DNA of 64,000 nucleotides. Origin: Pyronema omphalodes. Its lineage: Eukaryota; Ascomycota; Pezizomycetes; Pezizales; Pyronemataceae. Shown here piece by piece: positions 13,018 to 25,538 of the stretch. Where the stretch lies: positions 1,736,001 to 1,800,000 of the forward strand of contig JAJJXM010000001.1 in the NCBI GenBank assembly GCA_024516155.1, written 5' to 3'. Numbering within the stretch: position 1 is the first letter of the stretch; every line of letters begins with the position of its first letter. Made by a program: the position numbers and the translations under genes. Below the pieces are notes generated by a model. It was not told the DNA's origin. It saw nothing but the letters and a program-made list of their open reading frames with translations, and ran no database searches.

Positions 13018-13728
13018 TGTACTGGTTTTTACGGATGATTGCGTTGGTTATAAATTGGTCCTCAGAGAATAAGAGATATGTCAAATAGAGATATATAAGC
13101 CGATGAAGATTTGGTGATGATGCGGCTGTGGAAAGTAGTATTTAGAGGGAAACTCTGAAATATATATATATTTTGAAAAAGAGGCTGAACACAAAAACAA
13201 AAAGCGACTAGCGATATATTTAGCGAGCATATCACTCAGAAAAAGTTAACAAGTACTCATTGCATTAAGCCTTTACGAGTTTTATACCCCGGACGCCATA
13301 AATCCGCATTGAACAATATCTGACTAGGATTTCGATTTACACCTCTGGTGCGCTTACATGGCGTTTGTCTCTAGGCGTGAGTAGGCTTGCAGTACATATA
13401 ACCCAATTCTCATCAACTGATTCTACACTCTACAGAATCTACTCAAACAAAAGGAAAGCTCACTACAAAGTTTCTGGTCGACATGGCACCATAGTTCTCA
13501 GCCAAAGATGCATAATGGTACCTTTTAGACCTGCAGCGGGATGTGAATTGCTATTCCCTATGCTTGTTTACATTGGCCTAATGGTAGTCCCATGCAGAGC
13601 GAGTTTATGCTGAATGCAAGTTGATGCGGTAGTAGACTTTCTTCTCTCACAAAGCATTTGCTTCTCCATTTCTATAACAATTTTTTAGTTGCCTATCGAT
13701 TTCTCAGCCATTCAAGCCCGAGTGAGCT
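13018..13728. other. Upstream region of the small secreted protein gene
   Basis: An AT-rich stretch with short TA-rich runs near 13160. It probably holds the promoter of the gene starting at 13017. No other gene is supported. Confidence 0.4.
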
Positions 13729-13992
13729 TCATGGAAGGTCATCTGCTGACTTTTTCGAGTCCATGATAATAATATCTTCAGTAAATTCTATCGAAGTTAC
13801 CAGAGCCTCAAAACCCCCTTCACGGAATGTTGGAATGCGGTCTGTTGGATGTGTAATTTATTCTCACTGTTCTGCGGTAACACCACACCCAACCTCTCTA
13901 CATAGCTTGTTATGTAAGGAGTACACATTTTTCACCTCACTGGCATTGATGATGGCTAGTTTTATAAAACTGCACTTTGCGTCGTCCATCAT
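13729..13992 (-). pseudogene. Possible decayed gene fragment
   Basis: Read on the minus strand from the ATG at 13992, one frame gives 88 codons that look protein-like (Met-Met-Asp-Asp-Ala start, then mixed polar and hydrophobic residues, ending in Ser-Ala-Asp-Asp-Leu-Pro). It is interrupted by a TGA and a TAA two codons apart near its middle. The 25-nt gap that would remove these stops is too short for a normal intron. The antisense frame is open over the same bases, so this may simply be chance. I do not recognise a family. It could also be an exon of an unrecognised gene. Confidence 0.2.
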
Positions 13993-14716
13993 CGCTCAGC
14001 AAACTTCAGTTGTCTCAGTCATCAGAACGCGCTCTCACTGACTCTTAAGTACCAGAATGCACCCCAAGCTAAGGCAATGCGACAAATACGTACATAATCC
14101 CTCGTCCCGAGTTCCCGTTCATAAATCCTGAGATCCTTCCCAAACTCAGCACACCGGCGCGAGCAAGGCAACTCATCTCATCTCCTAAATCCCGATATTG
14201 GGTATGAAGGTATCTCAAAACTCACGAGTTGATTTGATACCGTGAAAGCTAAAAATTTAATTTACTCATAAAACAGTTGTATTGTGATAGGTAGTTAGGA
14301 AACATGCATATAAATGGGACAAACAAAACCCAGGTTAAAGGACCAATGTGACACCGACGTAGAGCAGTAAGGAAAAGATAAGAAAATGGAACTAAAAAAT
14401 GATGAAAAACGGAAAAATATAATATACAAAACCCTTTTATCGCCTTTTCACTCAAAGACATGCATTTCTTCTTCTTTCTTCTTCTCATTTCTTCTTGCTT
14501 CGCTCGATTATCTCCCCTCACAAGCGTTTCCACATATCCCCGTGACAAGCCTCTGTCACCAACATGCACATGCGTCTCGCTTCACTTCATCACCCGTATC
14601 TCTCATCTTCATCCCTCAATCCTTATCTTTCGCCTTTCATCCATCCTTCATCGATGCCAATATCCCGATCATTTATCATAACCATTTCATACTTGACCAT
14701 TAACCACACAGTATAC
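13993..14716. other. Intergenic region downstream of the nucleoporin gene
   Basis: No gene is supported. The stretch 14460-14660 is C/T-rich on the + strand, so several overlapping frames stay open by composition alone. It likely includes the 3' UTR of the minus-strand nucleoporin gene. Confidence 0.4.
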
Positions 14717-17700
14717 CTAAGCCTTCTTGGCCTCCTGGACTATTTTCAAAAGAGTGGCTGCATCCTCCTCCTTTCCACACTTGGTACCCCATATCTTTCT
14801 TCCACCCTGCAAAAACTCGGGAACTTTAAGTAACCGTTGTTGCGCCACAGTGTAGTCAACATTGGCATGTAGCGCAACGTTCATCAAAACCTTTCCAATA
14901 TCCGAGCGGACGATAATTCTAGCCTTTCCATTGTTTCGATTCTTCAAGACACGAAGCTGACCAACACCTTCCTTTTTGGCAGCAGCCCCGGTCAAGTCGT
15001 AGATCAAGGCACGAACGGAAAACAAGGAATCCTCATCCTCCTCTCCGGGTCCTTTACCGGACAAGTCGGTGCTCTTGGATGGGTCAGGGGGGGTATCGGA
15101 AGGTTCTCCTTCGGCTTGCGTAGCGTCCTCAGATTTCTCGGTTTGGGGTGAAGCAGGAGGAGCAAACACGGAAGAGCCAGAAGAAGCAGCATTGGCGGAT
15201 CCAAAGATACCAGTGGAAGGCTGGGCAGCTCCGAAGATTCCGGTTCCAGCTGCTGGAGTGGGGTTGAAGGCTGCGAAGGGGTTTGAGGCGGGCTTGCTGG
15301 CAGCACCGAACAATGAAGAGCCGCTATCCTTAGGAGGGGTAATGCGGTCGAACAATGAATTACCATTGCCCTTAGGAGTGCCAGGGGCCGGACGAGCCGA
15401 CTTCACAGGTGAGTCGTGGTCGTCGTCGGGGAGGTTGGAGGTGTCCGGCTTGGGGAAGATGCTGGCCCAGCTAGAAGGCGAGGCAGAAGGCGAGGGTTCG
15501 TCAAAGATGCTTCCTGCAGTTTGGTTAGCGCTTTCAAAATGTACAGTGAAACTAAGACTCGTGGACATACCAGAGGATTTTGGTGAGCTGGAATTCGGCG
15601 ACTCATTTCCAGCTGAAAGACCACCTCCAAGAACAGATGCCAGAGCTTGGGAAGACTTGCTACCAGTAGGCGAAGTTCCGAAATTTACTTTAGGTTCTAA
15701 ACGGAGGGAAAGTATATCGTTAGATTGAGAGGTCTCGAAATAATATATTGTAATCGAATCGCCATATCGCAGGGGTAGTAGTAGTGGATGGTATTGGGGT
15801 GCATGCGGGGGCGGGAAACAATCGTAAACGAGAGATGAGTTTGTTGCCGACCGTCGCCGACCGTTAAAAACATTGGATCCGGAGGGGACAAAATAGTGGA
15901 AGCGTAACAGCAGCAGGATACCGAGGTGTTTTCGGATCGTCCGGAGCAAGAAACCCGACCAGCTAGATGTCCACCTCTTTCACACGGTTCAACCAAACTC
16001 ACTCCATGGGTATATAAAAATCACAACAAGAAAACAACAGGCGTGGGGGGCTCCTAATTACCTTCACCGAAGGCTCTCCTCTTTCCTCCTCCTTGATCAT
16101 TGTCTCCTCCAGCACGCTTACTGGGTACAGTATCAAACTTGTATCGCTGGTTGCTGTCCATAAGTGCCCGTATTCTCTTGGCCTCCGCAGTGTAAGCATT
16201 GCATAGCGGCGTGAGGTCGGCAAATAGATCCTGCTTTGATAGCTCCTCCTTGAAGAAGTGGTTCAACGATCGGATAGCAAACAAATTGTAGTAATCCGTA
16301 AGCTGGTTCTCTGACCAGTTCTTTGAATCTGCAGGGAGCGGCGGCGAGCGCATTCTTACAGAAGGAGCAGAGTTTGATGTTGCGGGAGCCACGGAAGAAG
16401 TGGTAGGTCCCGGCATTGATGTAAATGCGTTGATAGGGCCAGAAGTCTGAGTGGACTCCGCAATTTTTGGTGTACCAAAGGGATTTACAGTAGTCTTGGC
16501 GGACTCTGTGGTGTTTGGTGCGCCAAAGGGGTTAACAGGAGCAGCAGCCTGAGCTGATTCTGTAGGTTTTGGTACACCAAAGGGATTAGCAGGGAATGTG
16601 ATCGGCTTTGGTGGTTCAATGGGCTGAGAATCGCCCTTGGGAGGGCCAAACATTGATGCAAACTCGTTCTTGGGCTTCTCCTGCTCTGCAGGTTTTGCAG
16701 CTGGTGCTCCAAAGGCATTAGCAGGGGCAGCAGTCTGAGCTGGCTCTGTGGGTTTCGGGGGACCGAATGGGTTCTCGGGGAATGAGATAGGCTTGGGAGG
16801 CTCAATGGACTTCGCATCTGCCTTGGGGGGGCCAAACATTGATGCGAAATCGTTTTTAGGTGCCTCAACAGGCTTCTCTGTTGGCTTAGGTGCACCGAAA
16901 AATCCACCAGACGCTGGAGCAGCTGGGGCGGCATCAAACGAAGACTTGGGCTTCTCAGGCTCTGCGGGTGTTGTTGATGGTGCACCAAAGCCAGTAGAAG
17001 GGGTAGCAGTCTGAGCTGGCTCTGTGGGTTTTGGTGCACCAAACAATGAACTGCCATTGTTCGCACCGAACAAAGGCGTGGCAGCTGCAGGCTGATCAAC
17101 CTTAGCTGGTGCGCCAAATCCAAAGAAAGAAGATGGTGCGGCAGACGCAGGAGCCTCTACAGGCTTTCCAAACAATGAAGGCGTAGGTGCGTCAACTTTA
17201 GCGGGCTGTCCGAAGGTAAATCCAGAAACTGGCTGAGCTGATGGGGTTGGAGTCCTACTAGGGGTTCCAAACAAGCTCGTGCTAGCAGGCGCTGAATCAG
17301 CAGACTTTCCGAACGTAAATACAGGCGCGGAGGAAGTGGTATCAGCGGGCTTTCCAAATAACGATGAAGTGACAGGTGCGTCAGGCTTCGCTGGCTGTCC
17401 AAAGGTGAATCCAGCCGATGCTGGCTTGTCTGCTGTTTCTGTGGGCTTCCCGAACAACGATGAAGTGACAGGTGCGTCGTTCTTCGCTGGTTGTCCAAAG
17501 GTGAATCCGGTCGATGTCGGCTTGTCTGTTGGTGCCCCCATTCCGAATGCTGGTGCTGGGGTAGAAGCTGCTGCTCCAAATGCTCCTGCTCCTCCTGCGT
17601 TGAAGGAGAAAGCTGGTTTCGGGGCCTCAGTAGGTGCTGCCGTAGGCTGTCCAAATGTGAAGCCTGATGAAGCAGGCTTGGGCTCCTCTTGTGCTGGTCC

Positions 17701-18538
17701 TGAGCCGAAAGTAAATGATCCTGAGGTAGTGGTTGTGTTGTTTCCAAACATTCCACCAGATGTAGAAGCTGTTGCAGGAGTGCTTCCAAAGGTGAATCCA
17801 GTTGAAGCCGGCTTGTCTACTGCAGGTGTACCGAAACCGCCAAAGGCCGGAGCCGGGGTAGCCGCATTGTTACCAAACATTCCTCCATTCATAGGAGCTG
17901 CAGGTGTACTTCCGAAACTTGTGCTTGCACCACCAAACATTCCCCCACTCACACCGTTTGCCGGTGCGGGTGTTGAGGGCGCTAGGCTCGCGAATGGGTT
18001 CGCGGCCTTCGGTGTCTCTCCAAACGTAAAGCTGCCTCCTGTGCCATTACCGAACGATGATCCCGGAGCGGGTGAGGGTGCGCCTCCAAATGAGAAACTT
18101 GGAGCACCTGGTGTTCCGCCATTTGTAGCACCAAATCCCCCTGTACCACCAAGATTTCCGAAGACGTTGGGGAGTGGAGTGGTGGAACCAGCGGCAGCAG
18201 CTCTTGCAGCAGCGCCAGTACCCTTGCCTACTTTTCTCTTCAAAGGCGCGATCCTAAATGTCGTAGTCAGTATGGTTCAAAAGAATTTCGTCATGTCCTT
18301 GTCGTTAGGTACACCGGAATTTGGTGACCACCAAGAGCTGGGTAAACCCTAACGACAGAGAACTTGAACTATCAAATGAATGCGGAACTCACTTGCGACC
18401 AGCTAATGTTGAAGCATCGGCCTGCTTGGACGGGTCGGTGGTGTCGTCGGGTCCACCAGATTGTCCTTGGTTACCGTAGAAACTCATATTGTCCATTCCG
18501 TCTTTCGTGATCTGCGATGGTGCGGTGCGCTTGGACAT
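14717..18538 (-). CDS. nup2: FG-repeat nucleoporin with C-terminal Ran-binding domain, NUP2/Nup50 type
   Basis: Four exons on the minus strand: 18538-18393, 18253-16062, 15696-15571 and 15513-14717, totalling 1086 aa. NUP2/Nup50 proteins sit at the nuclear basket, bind importin-alpha and Ran, and help recycle import receptors. The N-terminus starts MSKRTAPSQITKDG, a basic motif typical of this family. Residues about 65-620 form a long Ala/Pro/Thr/Ser-rich region full of FG dipeptides, with repeating units such as GFTFGQP, SLFGKP and NPFGAP. A Trp-containing helical segment follows (KNWSENQLTDYYNLFAIRSL). A second FG block leads to a C-terminal RanBP1-like domain of about 110 residues that contains RIIVRSDIGKVLMNVAL. 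The third intron (15514-15570) is 57 nt and stop-free; the second is long for a fungus (365 nt). Long open frames on the opposite strand are composition shadows. Confidence 0.93.
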
Positions 18539-19956
18539 TGGAAGGTCGATAAGATCTTCCGCTGTGAGATGCCTTCAAGTTCGCTTCCCTCTCGTTACAG
18601 CGCGCGTCTGTAATCTGATCACGCGGTCGCCTTCGAAGATGCAACCTTGAGGTTTTCCGGTGTTGTTCTTAGTTGATGCGACCGAGAGCGCGTAATGAGT
18701 GTTGTGTAATCAGATGTAAGGACTGTATGGGAGATGGAATTTGACTATGCCAAGGACAGGCGACAAAGACGGGTGGTGGTAACGAAGGTGGGTGCTATGT
18801 GTGCGGAAGATGGAGGGTAGCGGTAGTGTGTGGTCGTGTAGTGACGTGACGTAGGGGGGATTTGGAATGGACCCCGGCGCGAAGAAGGATCCGACGACAA
18901 ATAGATGTAAATAGGGAAAATAAGTCGATCAGCCTCGCTGCCAGGAAGGAACAGGCAGTGGACTGTATCTGTTGGAAGACGAGGATGGAGGGATGTTATC
19001 GAAGAAGTCGCGGTTGAGTGTGGACAAGGGCGTGGTGTGGTTGTCAGAGAGACCGCGAAAAATGGAAGCGAGCGATGGATGAGGCTGAAATATGGAAGAC
19101 GACGACGACAAGAACGCCCCTTGACCAGCCACAGTACCAGCAGGTTTGTTGACACACGCGACACGCGATATCTAATGGTACTGGTGATCAAATTTAATTG
19201 CGCGAATACTTGATGCATCCTCAGTCTCCGTCTGAAGTCTTCGACTCACCAACTGCCTTGTGGGGCAAAAGTGATGGAAAAAAAAACATTACTCAATACG
19301 GTTTAGCGCATCACGACAACCCCAAGCCGACTGCTAGGGCCGAGCACAGGCCAGGCGTCAACAAGTGTTAACAACAGCATAAACCAGCCACTTTTCATCA
19401 CAGGGCTCGAAGAGTGTTTCATGAGATTCTTCTTAACTGAAGTGGGTAGTTGAGTTTGGCTATTCTTTGTGGCTGAGAAACCACGTCGATGCAGGCTGTA
19501 CCCTACATAGAGTGAACCAGAGAAAGAACATAAGGCGACGAGCAGATGCATTCCCATCATCGACTTCGGCTCGCTTCTCATATTTGTCATATTTAGCGCA
19601 TATTGGATTCTATGTTAAAGCCACACTTCAATCTCGCCGCTGTCTAGTACGTCTTTTTTCTTTCGTCATAATCCAGACATTATATAACCAACCGTCAAAA
19701 CATGCTTTATCCTTCTTCTGATTCTCAACCCCGCCGCAGATCAGCCTAGTGCACCATTTCGTGTAACAAACAGATCGCAATTCACAACTTATGACTCGGC
19801 GAGGCGAGGGGCATGAAGCATATTGCCTATTTGGGCGAGAAAAACATATGTGTGTAAACAAATTATAAAAAATGCAACAGGATCTTTAAATTGCCCTACT
19901 AGTACTCCAAGTATAAACTCCAAAACTATATTACAGCCAAAAGTCATCCTATCTTT
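18539..19956. other. Intergenic region between the nucleoporin start and the acyltransferase 3' end
   Basis: Probably the nucleoporin promoter plus the 3' UTR of the acyltransferase gene. The only intact ATG-started frame of note is a minus-strand one of 95 aa at 19303-19590, listed separately with low confidence. Confidence 0.4.
19303..19590 (-). CDS. Small hypothetical ORF, possibly not a gene
   Basis: A 95-aa frame starting with a true ATG at 19590. It carries two hydrophobic stretches: one near residues 14-32 (LLVALCSFSGSLYVGY) and one near 68-80. Such a pattern could be a small membrane protein. There is no recognisable family, no clear intron, and nothing in the context that supports expression. 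It may equally be a chance frame in the leader of the nucleoporin gene. Confidence 0.15.
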   Translation of the reverse strand: MTNMRSEPKSMMGMHLLVALCSFSGSLYVGYSLHRRGFSATKNSQTQLPTSVKKNLMKHSSSPVMKSGWFMLLLTLVDAWPVLGPSSRLGVVVMR

Positions 19957-22524
19957 CTACAATCGTGCTCTCCGTCTTCTCTTTCTCCCGGTTCTAATCT
20001 CAACCTCCGCGTCCTCCTCTTCAATCCTCTTCGCCTCGGCAGTAGCCTCAAAAAGCTGCCGCCCAAGCTTATCGACCAGCGTGAGAACCCTCGTTCCTAC
20101 ACTCGCAGAATCTCTTCTATTCTTTCCCTCTCTTCTACAGATTGCGATATTCTCAACAAACTGCCACAGTCGTCCTTCAGGAATTATCTTGCCGGTCTCA
20201 GGATCCCGTTGGGGAAGCCATTCTTCAGAAAGCTTCATCACTGGAGGGTTCTTTCCAGCTTTTGACTTACGAACCACAATTACGGCTTCTTCCTCGAGGC
20301 GTTGGAAGGCGTTCTTGAGAGACTCCATGTTCACGGCCTCGAAATAGCTGAGGTCGCCTTGATGGTAGAGAGTTTTACCAGCCTGTCAAATATTAGCATC
20401 TAGTCCATTATAAGTCTAGAGAAAAGAAGGGAAATTATACCAGTTGGGCCATGGCATGAGCATCCTTGACAGGTACCCAAACATCCTTAAACTCCGCCGG
20501 TGGTGTAAGAGCAATGATAGCCACACTGGCCAACCACGCGCTCTCAATAAACGGCCAAATTAGAAAACAATAAAAGTCGTAATTCTCCCTTCCACAAAGT
20601 CGTTCTTCATCCGTCAGCTCCACACTCTCAATTTCCTGCTTATCATTATATTCGATTTTGATCACCCGGTCTTTTTCGAGACCCTTGAGGGTTGTGTGTA
20701 GGTTGATAACAATTCCTTCTGTTGGGAAAATAAATTCGCCTCGGAATAACTCAGAGAGGATCGTCACTTGGTTGAATAAGTCCGAGTAAGACATGCGTTG
20801 GTTGGCAATTCCACCCCCTTGCTTGATTCGGGTGTACATAGCTACGGCCACTATTGCCTCGGACACAAAGAGATGGATTACCATGTTCCGGTAGAAAGAG
20901 AGTTTGAAACGATCTACAGCGTAGAATGTCTCTTCGGCTAGGCCTTCGATGCGGCCTACAAGATCGCCGAGGACGACAATTCCACGATCTAGGACCTCTT
21001 CTGTTCTAAGACCTCCAAAAGCGGCTACTCGTCCTGGGAGAACGTTAAATCAATTACCTTGGAAGCTGGTAGAGTGCAAAGATTCGCTTACCTCCTTTGG
21101 CTCTTATCCGGTCACTGAGCCAATCCATTCTTCGGACCAATTCTTCCTTCCCGACACCACGGCCACGGAGAGTCAATAACACCGCTCCTATCAGTGCTGT
21201 TGGCATGACAACTGAGGCTGCGTTGATATCACCCAGCACTTTGTATCCAAGATTCTTCAACATCTTTGACCTAACATCTGATTTTGGTGTTGTGGCAAGG
21301 TCTGGATTTGATTGAGTTTTTACCAAAAACTCATTGACGAACCCACGCAAACTCCAATGGTTGCCAAATCTTACATCTACCCGTCCCATCTTTAAGCTGA
21401 GATATTTCGAGCTGCTTAGGAAATCCCACAGGTTTTCTTTCTGCTTGGGTATTCCGAGAAGCTCGTTAACGTAGCCGTCCATCTCTATCACCTTGTCGTA
21501 TTGTGTGGATACGGGAATAATAATTGCGTCTTCCACAGCACCGCTTAATAACGAGTCTAATATGTAGCCCAAGATTCCAAATTTCGGTTGAAGAAGCTTT
21601 CCGGTACGACTGCGTCCTCCCTCGATGAAGCAGGAAAAGTTGTAGCCGCCTTTGAGAATGGTATCCACGTAGCCTTGTACGGTAGACTGATAGAGCTCAT
21701 CACCTCCGAAGGAACGGCGGATAAACATTGCTCCAGCGTTTTGTAAAAACTGTCCTACAAGAGGGAAGTTTAAATTCTCTCCGGCAACAACAACTGGAAG
21801 TCCAATCCCGAGTCGGTAGCAGAGAATTTGTAGTGAAACATAATCAATATGTGAACGATGGCTAGGCAGGAAGATGATGGATTGTTTCTTTTCCGCTGCA
21901 ATGGTAGCAATTCGCCGGATGTTATCAATTTCCTGGGACGAAACATGGATACCCTGATCGTAGCTGCGGGCGAGGAGCTGCATGCACAAATAATATGCGC
22001 CCTGATGGGGGGAATTAGCTTGGACACCCATAAGGCTTGGTCTACACACATACGCGAATGAACCTCTTGCTTTCAAACTTGCAGATCATACCATCGACGA
22101 TACCATCTACGACTTCTACGAGCTGTTTCTCGATGTCTTCCCGTCTTCTAGCCTTATGACTCTCCCGTAACAGACCTTGTGACAATTCTGCTTCTACCCG
22201 TCGCTCTGCCAGCTGGACTATCTTCTTCTGCACAATTACACTGTTCATGACTTGTGCCTTCATCTGCTCACTAAAGCCTTTGTAGTAGATTGGTTGCCCA
22301 ATAATGTTGTTGTAACCTCGCCATCCTGCGCCGGAGTAGTGCAATGACACTTGCTTCAGAAAGCTGAACGGGTCTTCGCGGAAATGTGTAAAGTTGGTAC
22401 GGATGATGTCGCGCGATTCTTCGTTCTCGAAAACGGGCATGTTGGCGACATCGTTTACGGCTGTGGTAGCTGGTGCGGTGGTCTCGGGGGTGTCGTTGTG
22501 GTCGGAGGAGCCATCGGGCTTCAT
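19957..22524 (-). CDS. Glycerol-3-phosphate O-acyltransferase, plsB/GPAM-like
   Basis: Four exons on the minus strand: 22524-22054, 22001-21092, 21033-20441 and 20382-19957, for 799 aa. The enzyme transfers an acyl chain to glycerol-3-phosphate (or dihydroxyacetone phosphate) in the first step of glycerolipid synthesis, at a membrane. All four family motifs are present in exon 2. Block I is HRSHID, with the catalytic His205 and Asp210 (HX4D). Block II is GAMFIRRSFGGDELY, block III is FIEGGRSRTGKLLQP, and block IV is IIIPVS. The sequence resembles bacterial PlsB and animal mitochondrial GPAT more than yeast Sct1/Gpt2. The open frame runs further upstream but without an ATG, so the first ATG at 22524 was chosen. 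The C-terminus is strikingly basic (RTGRKRRRRARL). GPAT versus dihydroxyacetone-phosphate acyltransferase specificity cannot be decided here. The gene is divergent from the proteasome gene to its right. Confidence 0.93.
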
Positions 22525-23585
22525 TGTGGGAGCTTGAGAGCTATGACGCGAAGTGGGTGAGGTTGTGATTCGGACGTGATTGTTTTTGGAGTTCGGGAGC
22601 GAGCGAATCAATTCGGACTTGAGAAGAGATGGCAATGCTGCAGTCACCTTTTGACGTGGGCACAGAGCGGTGATAGCATACCCGTATGGGTTCTGTTACT
22701 TTAAGTATAAAAGGTTTTGGAGTTCTTCTTCATTAGGCTGCTACGTTAACTGGCGGGGATGCAGCAAGAGCTGGGGACCTCGGGATTGGTGAGGGTGGCC
22801 ATGGTAAGGGAGGATGGGGGGGGGGGCTGTCGGTACATATGTCGGTACTCGGCGCTCGTGACCTGAGACAAAAAAAAAGTGCTGGCTGTGAGACCGAAAA
22901 GAGCATTCAAACAGCTTACAACTTGCAAATTTTCCAAACAGCATATCGATTTATGAGTCGAGAACGGCATAATGTCATACCAGACAGATGAGAATCAGGC
23001 GTGAAGCCGAGGCCGGAGCATCCGTGTGAAAGGAAAGCTGCACCTTTGACAGCTCTTCTTGGGTAACCGCGAGTTCTGCCGAACGAAATATCTCTCAAGT
23101 CCATGCCTTCTTTTCTCATCGTTTCTCATAAGCCATCCGGCTCCATTCCTTTAATTCCTTTAATTCCCATACTCTATTAATTCCCTACCCCTCTCCGTCA
23201 GCCAATGAAACAAAATAGAGAAAGTACTTCTCAACTGCAGCTGCATCTCCGCATGCGGAAGTACCTGTGGGGAACACCTGTGGGGCCACCGGGCTCCGCA
23301 CCGCTCGCGCCAGGATGCAAGACATCCGATCTCACTCGCTTTTGTTAAACCATAAGGCCGCAGCTAAAGCAGAGCCTCACGGCACGCGAACCACAAACAC
23401 CACCTGTGTAGCGACCCCCACCCTAGCTCAGAAAGAGCCGCGACCTGTCACCGGGTAACCCCACCAAGCGTGCGGTACGACTGCTGGTCCCGCTGAATGC
23501 TCTAGATGCTTGGGCTATTGCTTGCTTTCGATATTCCATCACCGACGTAAATACCAACCATCCGCTCCATCTCATCTCCGCAAAC
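22525..23585. other. Divergent promoter region between the acyltransferase and proteasome alpha2 genes
   Basis: About 1.06 kb between two divergent start codons. It includes an 11-base G run at 22816-22826 and a short duplicated ACCTGTGGGG near 23263-23285. No gene is supported. Confidence 0.5.
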
Positions 23586-24662
23586 ATGGCCGACCGATAC
23601 TCTTTCTCGTTGACGACTTTCTCCCCAAGGTGTGTTATTCATCGATAACTTGATGATGGCCCGAACAGAGAGCTAATAGCAGCAGCGGGAAGCTTGTGCA
23701 GATAGGTACGCTTTATCACTTTTTTGCTTCTCGCATCCCCGGATCTTGTCGCTCGCACTCCGGAACGGTCTCAAGAGCAGCGCTGATAGCTTCTTTATAG
23801 AATATGCCCTCAATGCAGTAAACCAGGGTGTCACTTCTCTTGGAATCAAAGGCATATCTCCTCTACCTGCCCGTTCACTCACATAGCTCTAACAGTTCGA
23901 TAGCTACCAATGGTGTCGTCCTTGCTACCGAGAAGAAGTCCAGCAATGCGCTCACCAACTCCTCATCGCTCGAGAAGATCGCCTACATCACCCCCGACAT
24001 TGGAATGGTCTACTCCGGAATGGGACCTGACTTCCGCGTTCTCGTCGACAAGGCCCGTAAGGTCTCTCACACCAACTACAAGCGCATCTACAACGAGTAC
24101 CCGCCTACCAGAATATTGGTACAGGATGTTGCAAAGGTCATGCAGGAGGCTACACAGAGTGGAGGAGTTCGTCCATACGGTGTCAGTTTACTAGTTGCTG
24201 GTTGGGACGACAAGCCCGCTGGAACTGGAAAGGGTGGACCCGCGTTGTATCAGGTGGGTTGATCTGGAAGCTATTGAGGTTGCACGATTTAATTGTAGAG
24301 TACAGGTTGACCCCTCCGGATCATACTTCCCATGGAAGGCTACCGCCATCGGAAAGTCTGCAACATCGGCTAAGACCTTCCTTGAGAAGCGTTACTCCGA
24401 GGGTCTTGAGTTGGAGGACGCCATCCACATTGCCCTTTTGACACTAAAAGAGACTGTTTGTATCCTCCTCCCTTGTTTTCGAGGGGCACGGCTAACACGT
24501 TCATAGATCGAGGGAGAGATGAGCGGAGAGACTATAGAGATCGGAATTGTCGGTCCCCCAGCAGATAACCTTCTCGGATACGACGGTGTTGAGGGTGCTT
24601 CCGGTCCTCGCTTCAGGAAGCTGAGTCCACAGGAGGTTGACGACTATCTCACGAACTTGTAA
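23586..24662 (+). CDS. pre8: 20S proteasome subunit alpha type-2
   Basis: Six exons: 23586-23629, 23686-23705, 23801-23851, 23904-24253, 24306-24455 and 24507-24662, giving 256 aa. It is one of seven alpha subunits that form the outer rings and gate of the 20S proteasome. The start [20 protein letters not shown] is the classic proteasome alpha signature (gate residues plus helix H0). It is followed by [19 protein letters not shown], a conserved core with [15 protein letters not shown], and [14 protein letters not shown]. Exon 2 is only 20 nt. The intron at 23852-23903 begins with GC, not GT (AAAG, then GCATAT) and ends in ATAG; this join is required to give the conserved [16 protein letters not shown]. 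The other introns are GT-AG. The protein is slightly longer than the ~234-250 aa usual for the family, and all core residues are present. Confidence 0.96.
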
Positions 24663-25538
24663 TCTGGTGTTTGAGACGAGGGGCTTTAAACGTGTTATGA
24701 CTAGATCACCGAAGGCCGATATGGTGGGATATCTCCGAAGAGTTGGGAATAAAAATACCTCATACCCATCATTTATCATTACGAATAGAATCAGATACCA
24801 CCATTAGCTAATTCAAAGCTGCTTCGAATGATTATGATTTGCTATTTTTGCCGGGGGAGTGAGTTGTCTTTGCATCTTCAAGCCGATTTTATTGGGAGCC
24901 ACCGTACGCTTTTGACCAGCAAAATCTGATGCTTTTGGTCACTAGAAGTGACGAGTTGTGACCCTAATAAAGATTGAGCTTCGGCCGAGATTGTAATTTA
25001 ATGGTTGAGGAAACCGAGAAATTATAGCCGCGTCCATGATAGCCGTCAATTGCTATCGGCCCGATCCTCGACAACGAGAAACTTTGTAATAAATAAAAAA
25101 ACAAAAAGAACTTTAAAAACTCCTAGACAACTGGATTGTTTTTAACGCCCTCCATTTCAAAATTTGGGGGTGAGGTATTGCCAGGTCCGCGATATCTCAG
25201 CTACACCAATTATTATTGGAATCCAACTTGCTCTTCTCATGAATCTCTTTCTTGGTCATAATATTATCTCCTGCTTATTTTATATTCAAGTAAATGAATT
25301 ACTTTGCAATTTGAGACTCTGAGTATGGAGCATGGTTATTCCAAAAGTCATCAGAATTTCACGCTAAGGCCAAGCTTTCATGTTACATATGACGTTACAC
25401 GGCGTCCTTAGCACATCACCACGCGCAAGCTATGTAGAGCTAACATAGCCAATCCACATTCAACCTCCACCATATCCTCCATCGCCATCCACCAGCTCTT
25501 CCAATCGCCTCAATTCCTCCTCAGTATATCGATTTGCC
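24663..25538. other. Intergenic region between the proteasome and DNA glycosylase genes
   Basis: AT-rich, no supported gene. It should hold the 3' UTR of the proteasome gene and the promoter of the glycosylase gene. Confidence 0.5.

Noticed and set aside
15069..15728. A 219-aa + strand open frame opposite the last nucleoporin exons
   Set aside because: Antisense shadow of a low-complexity coding region; the minus strand carries the Ran-binding domain.
17279..18352. A 357-aa + strand open frame opposite the nucleoporin
   Set aside because: Antisense shadow of the FG repeats; its Gly/Ala/Pro composition mirrors the repeat codons.
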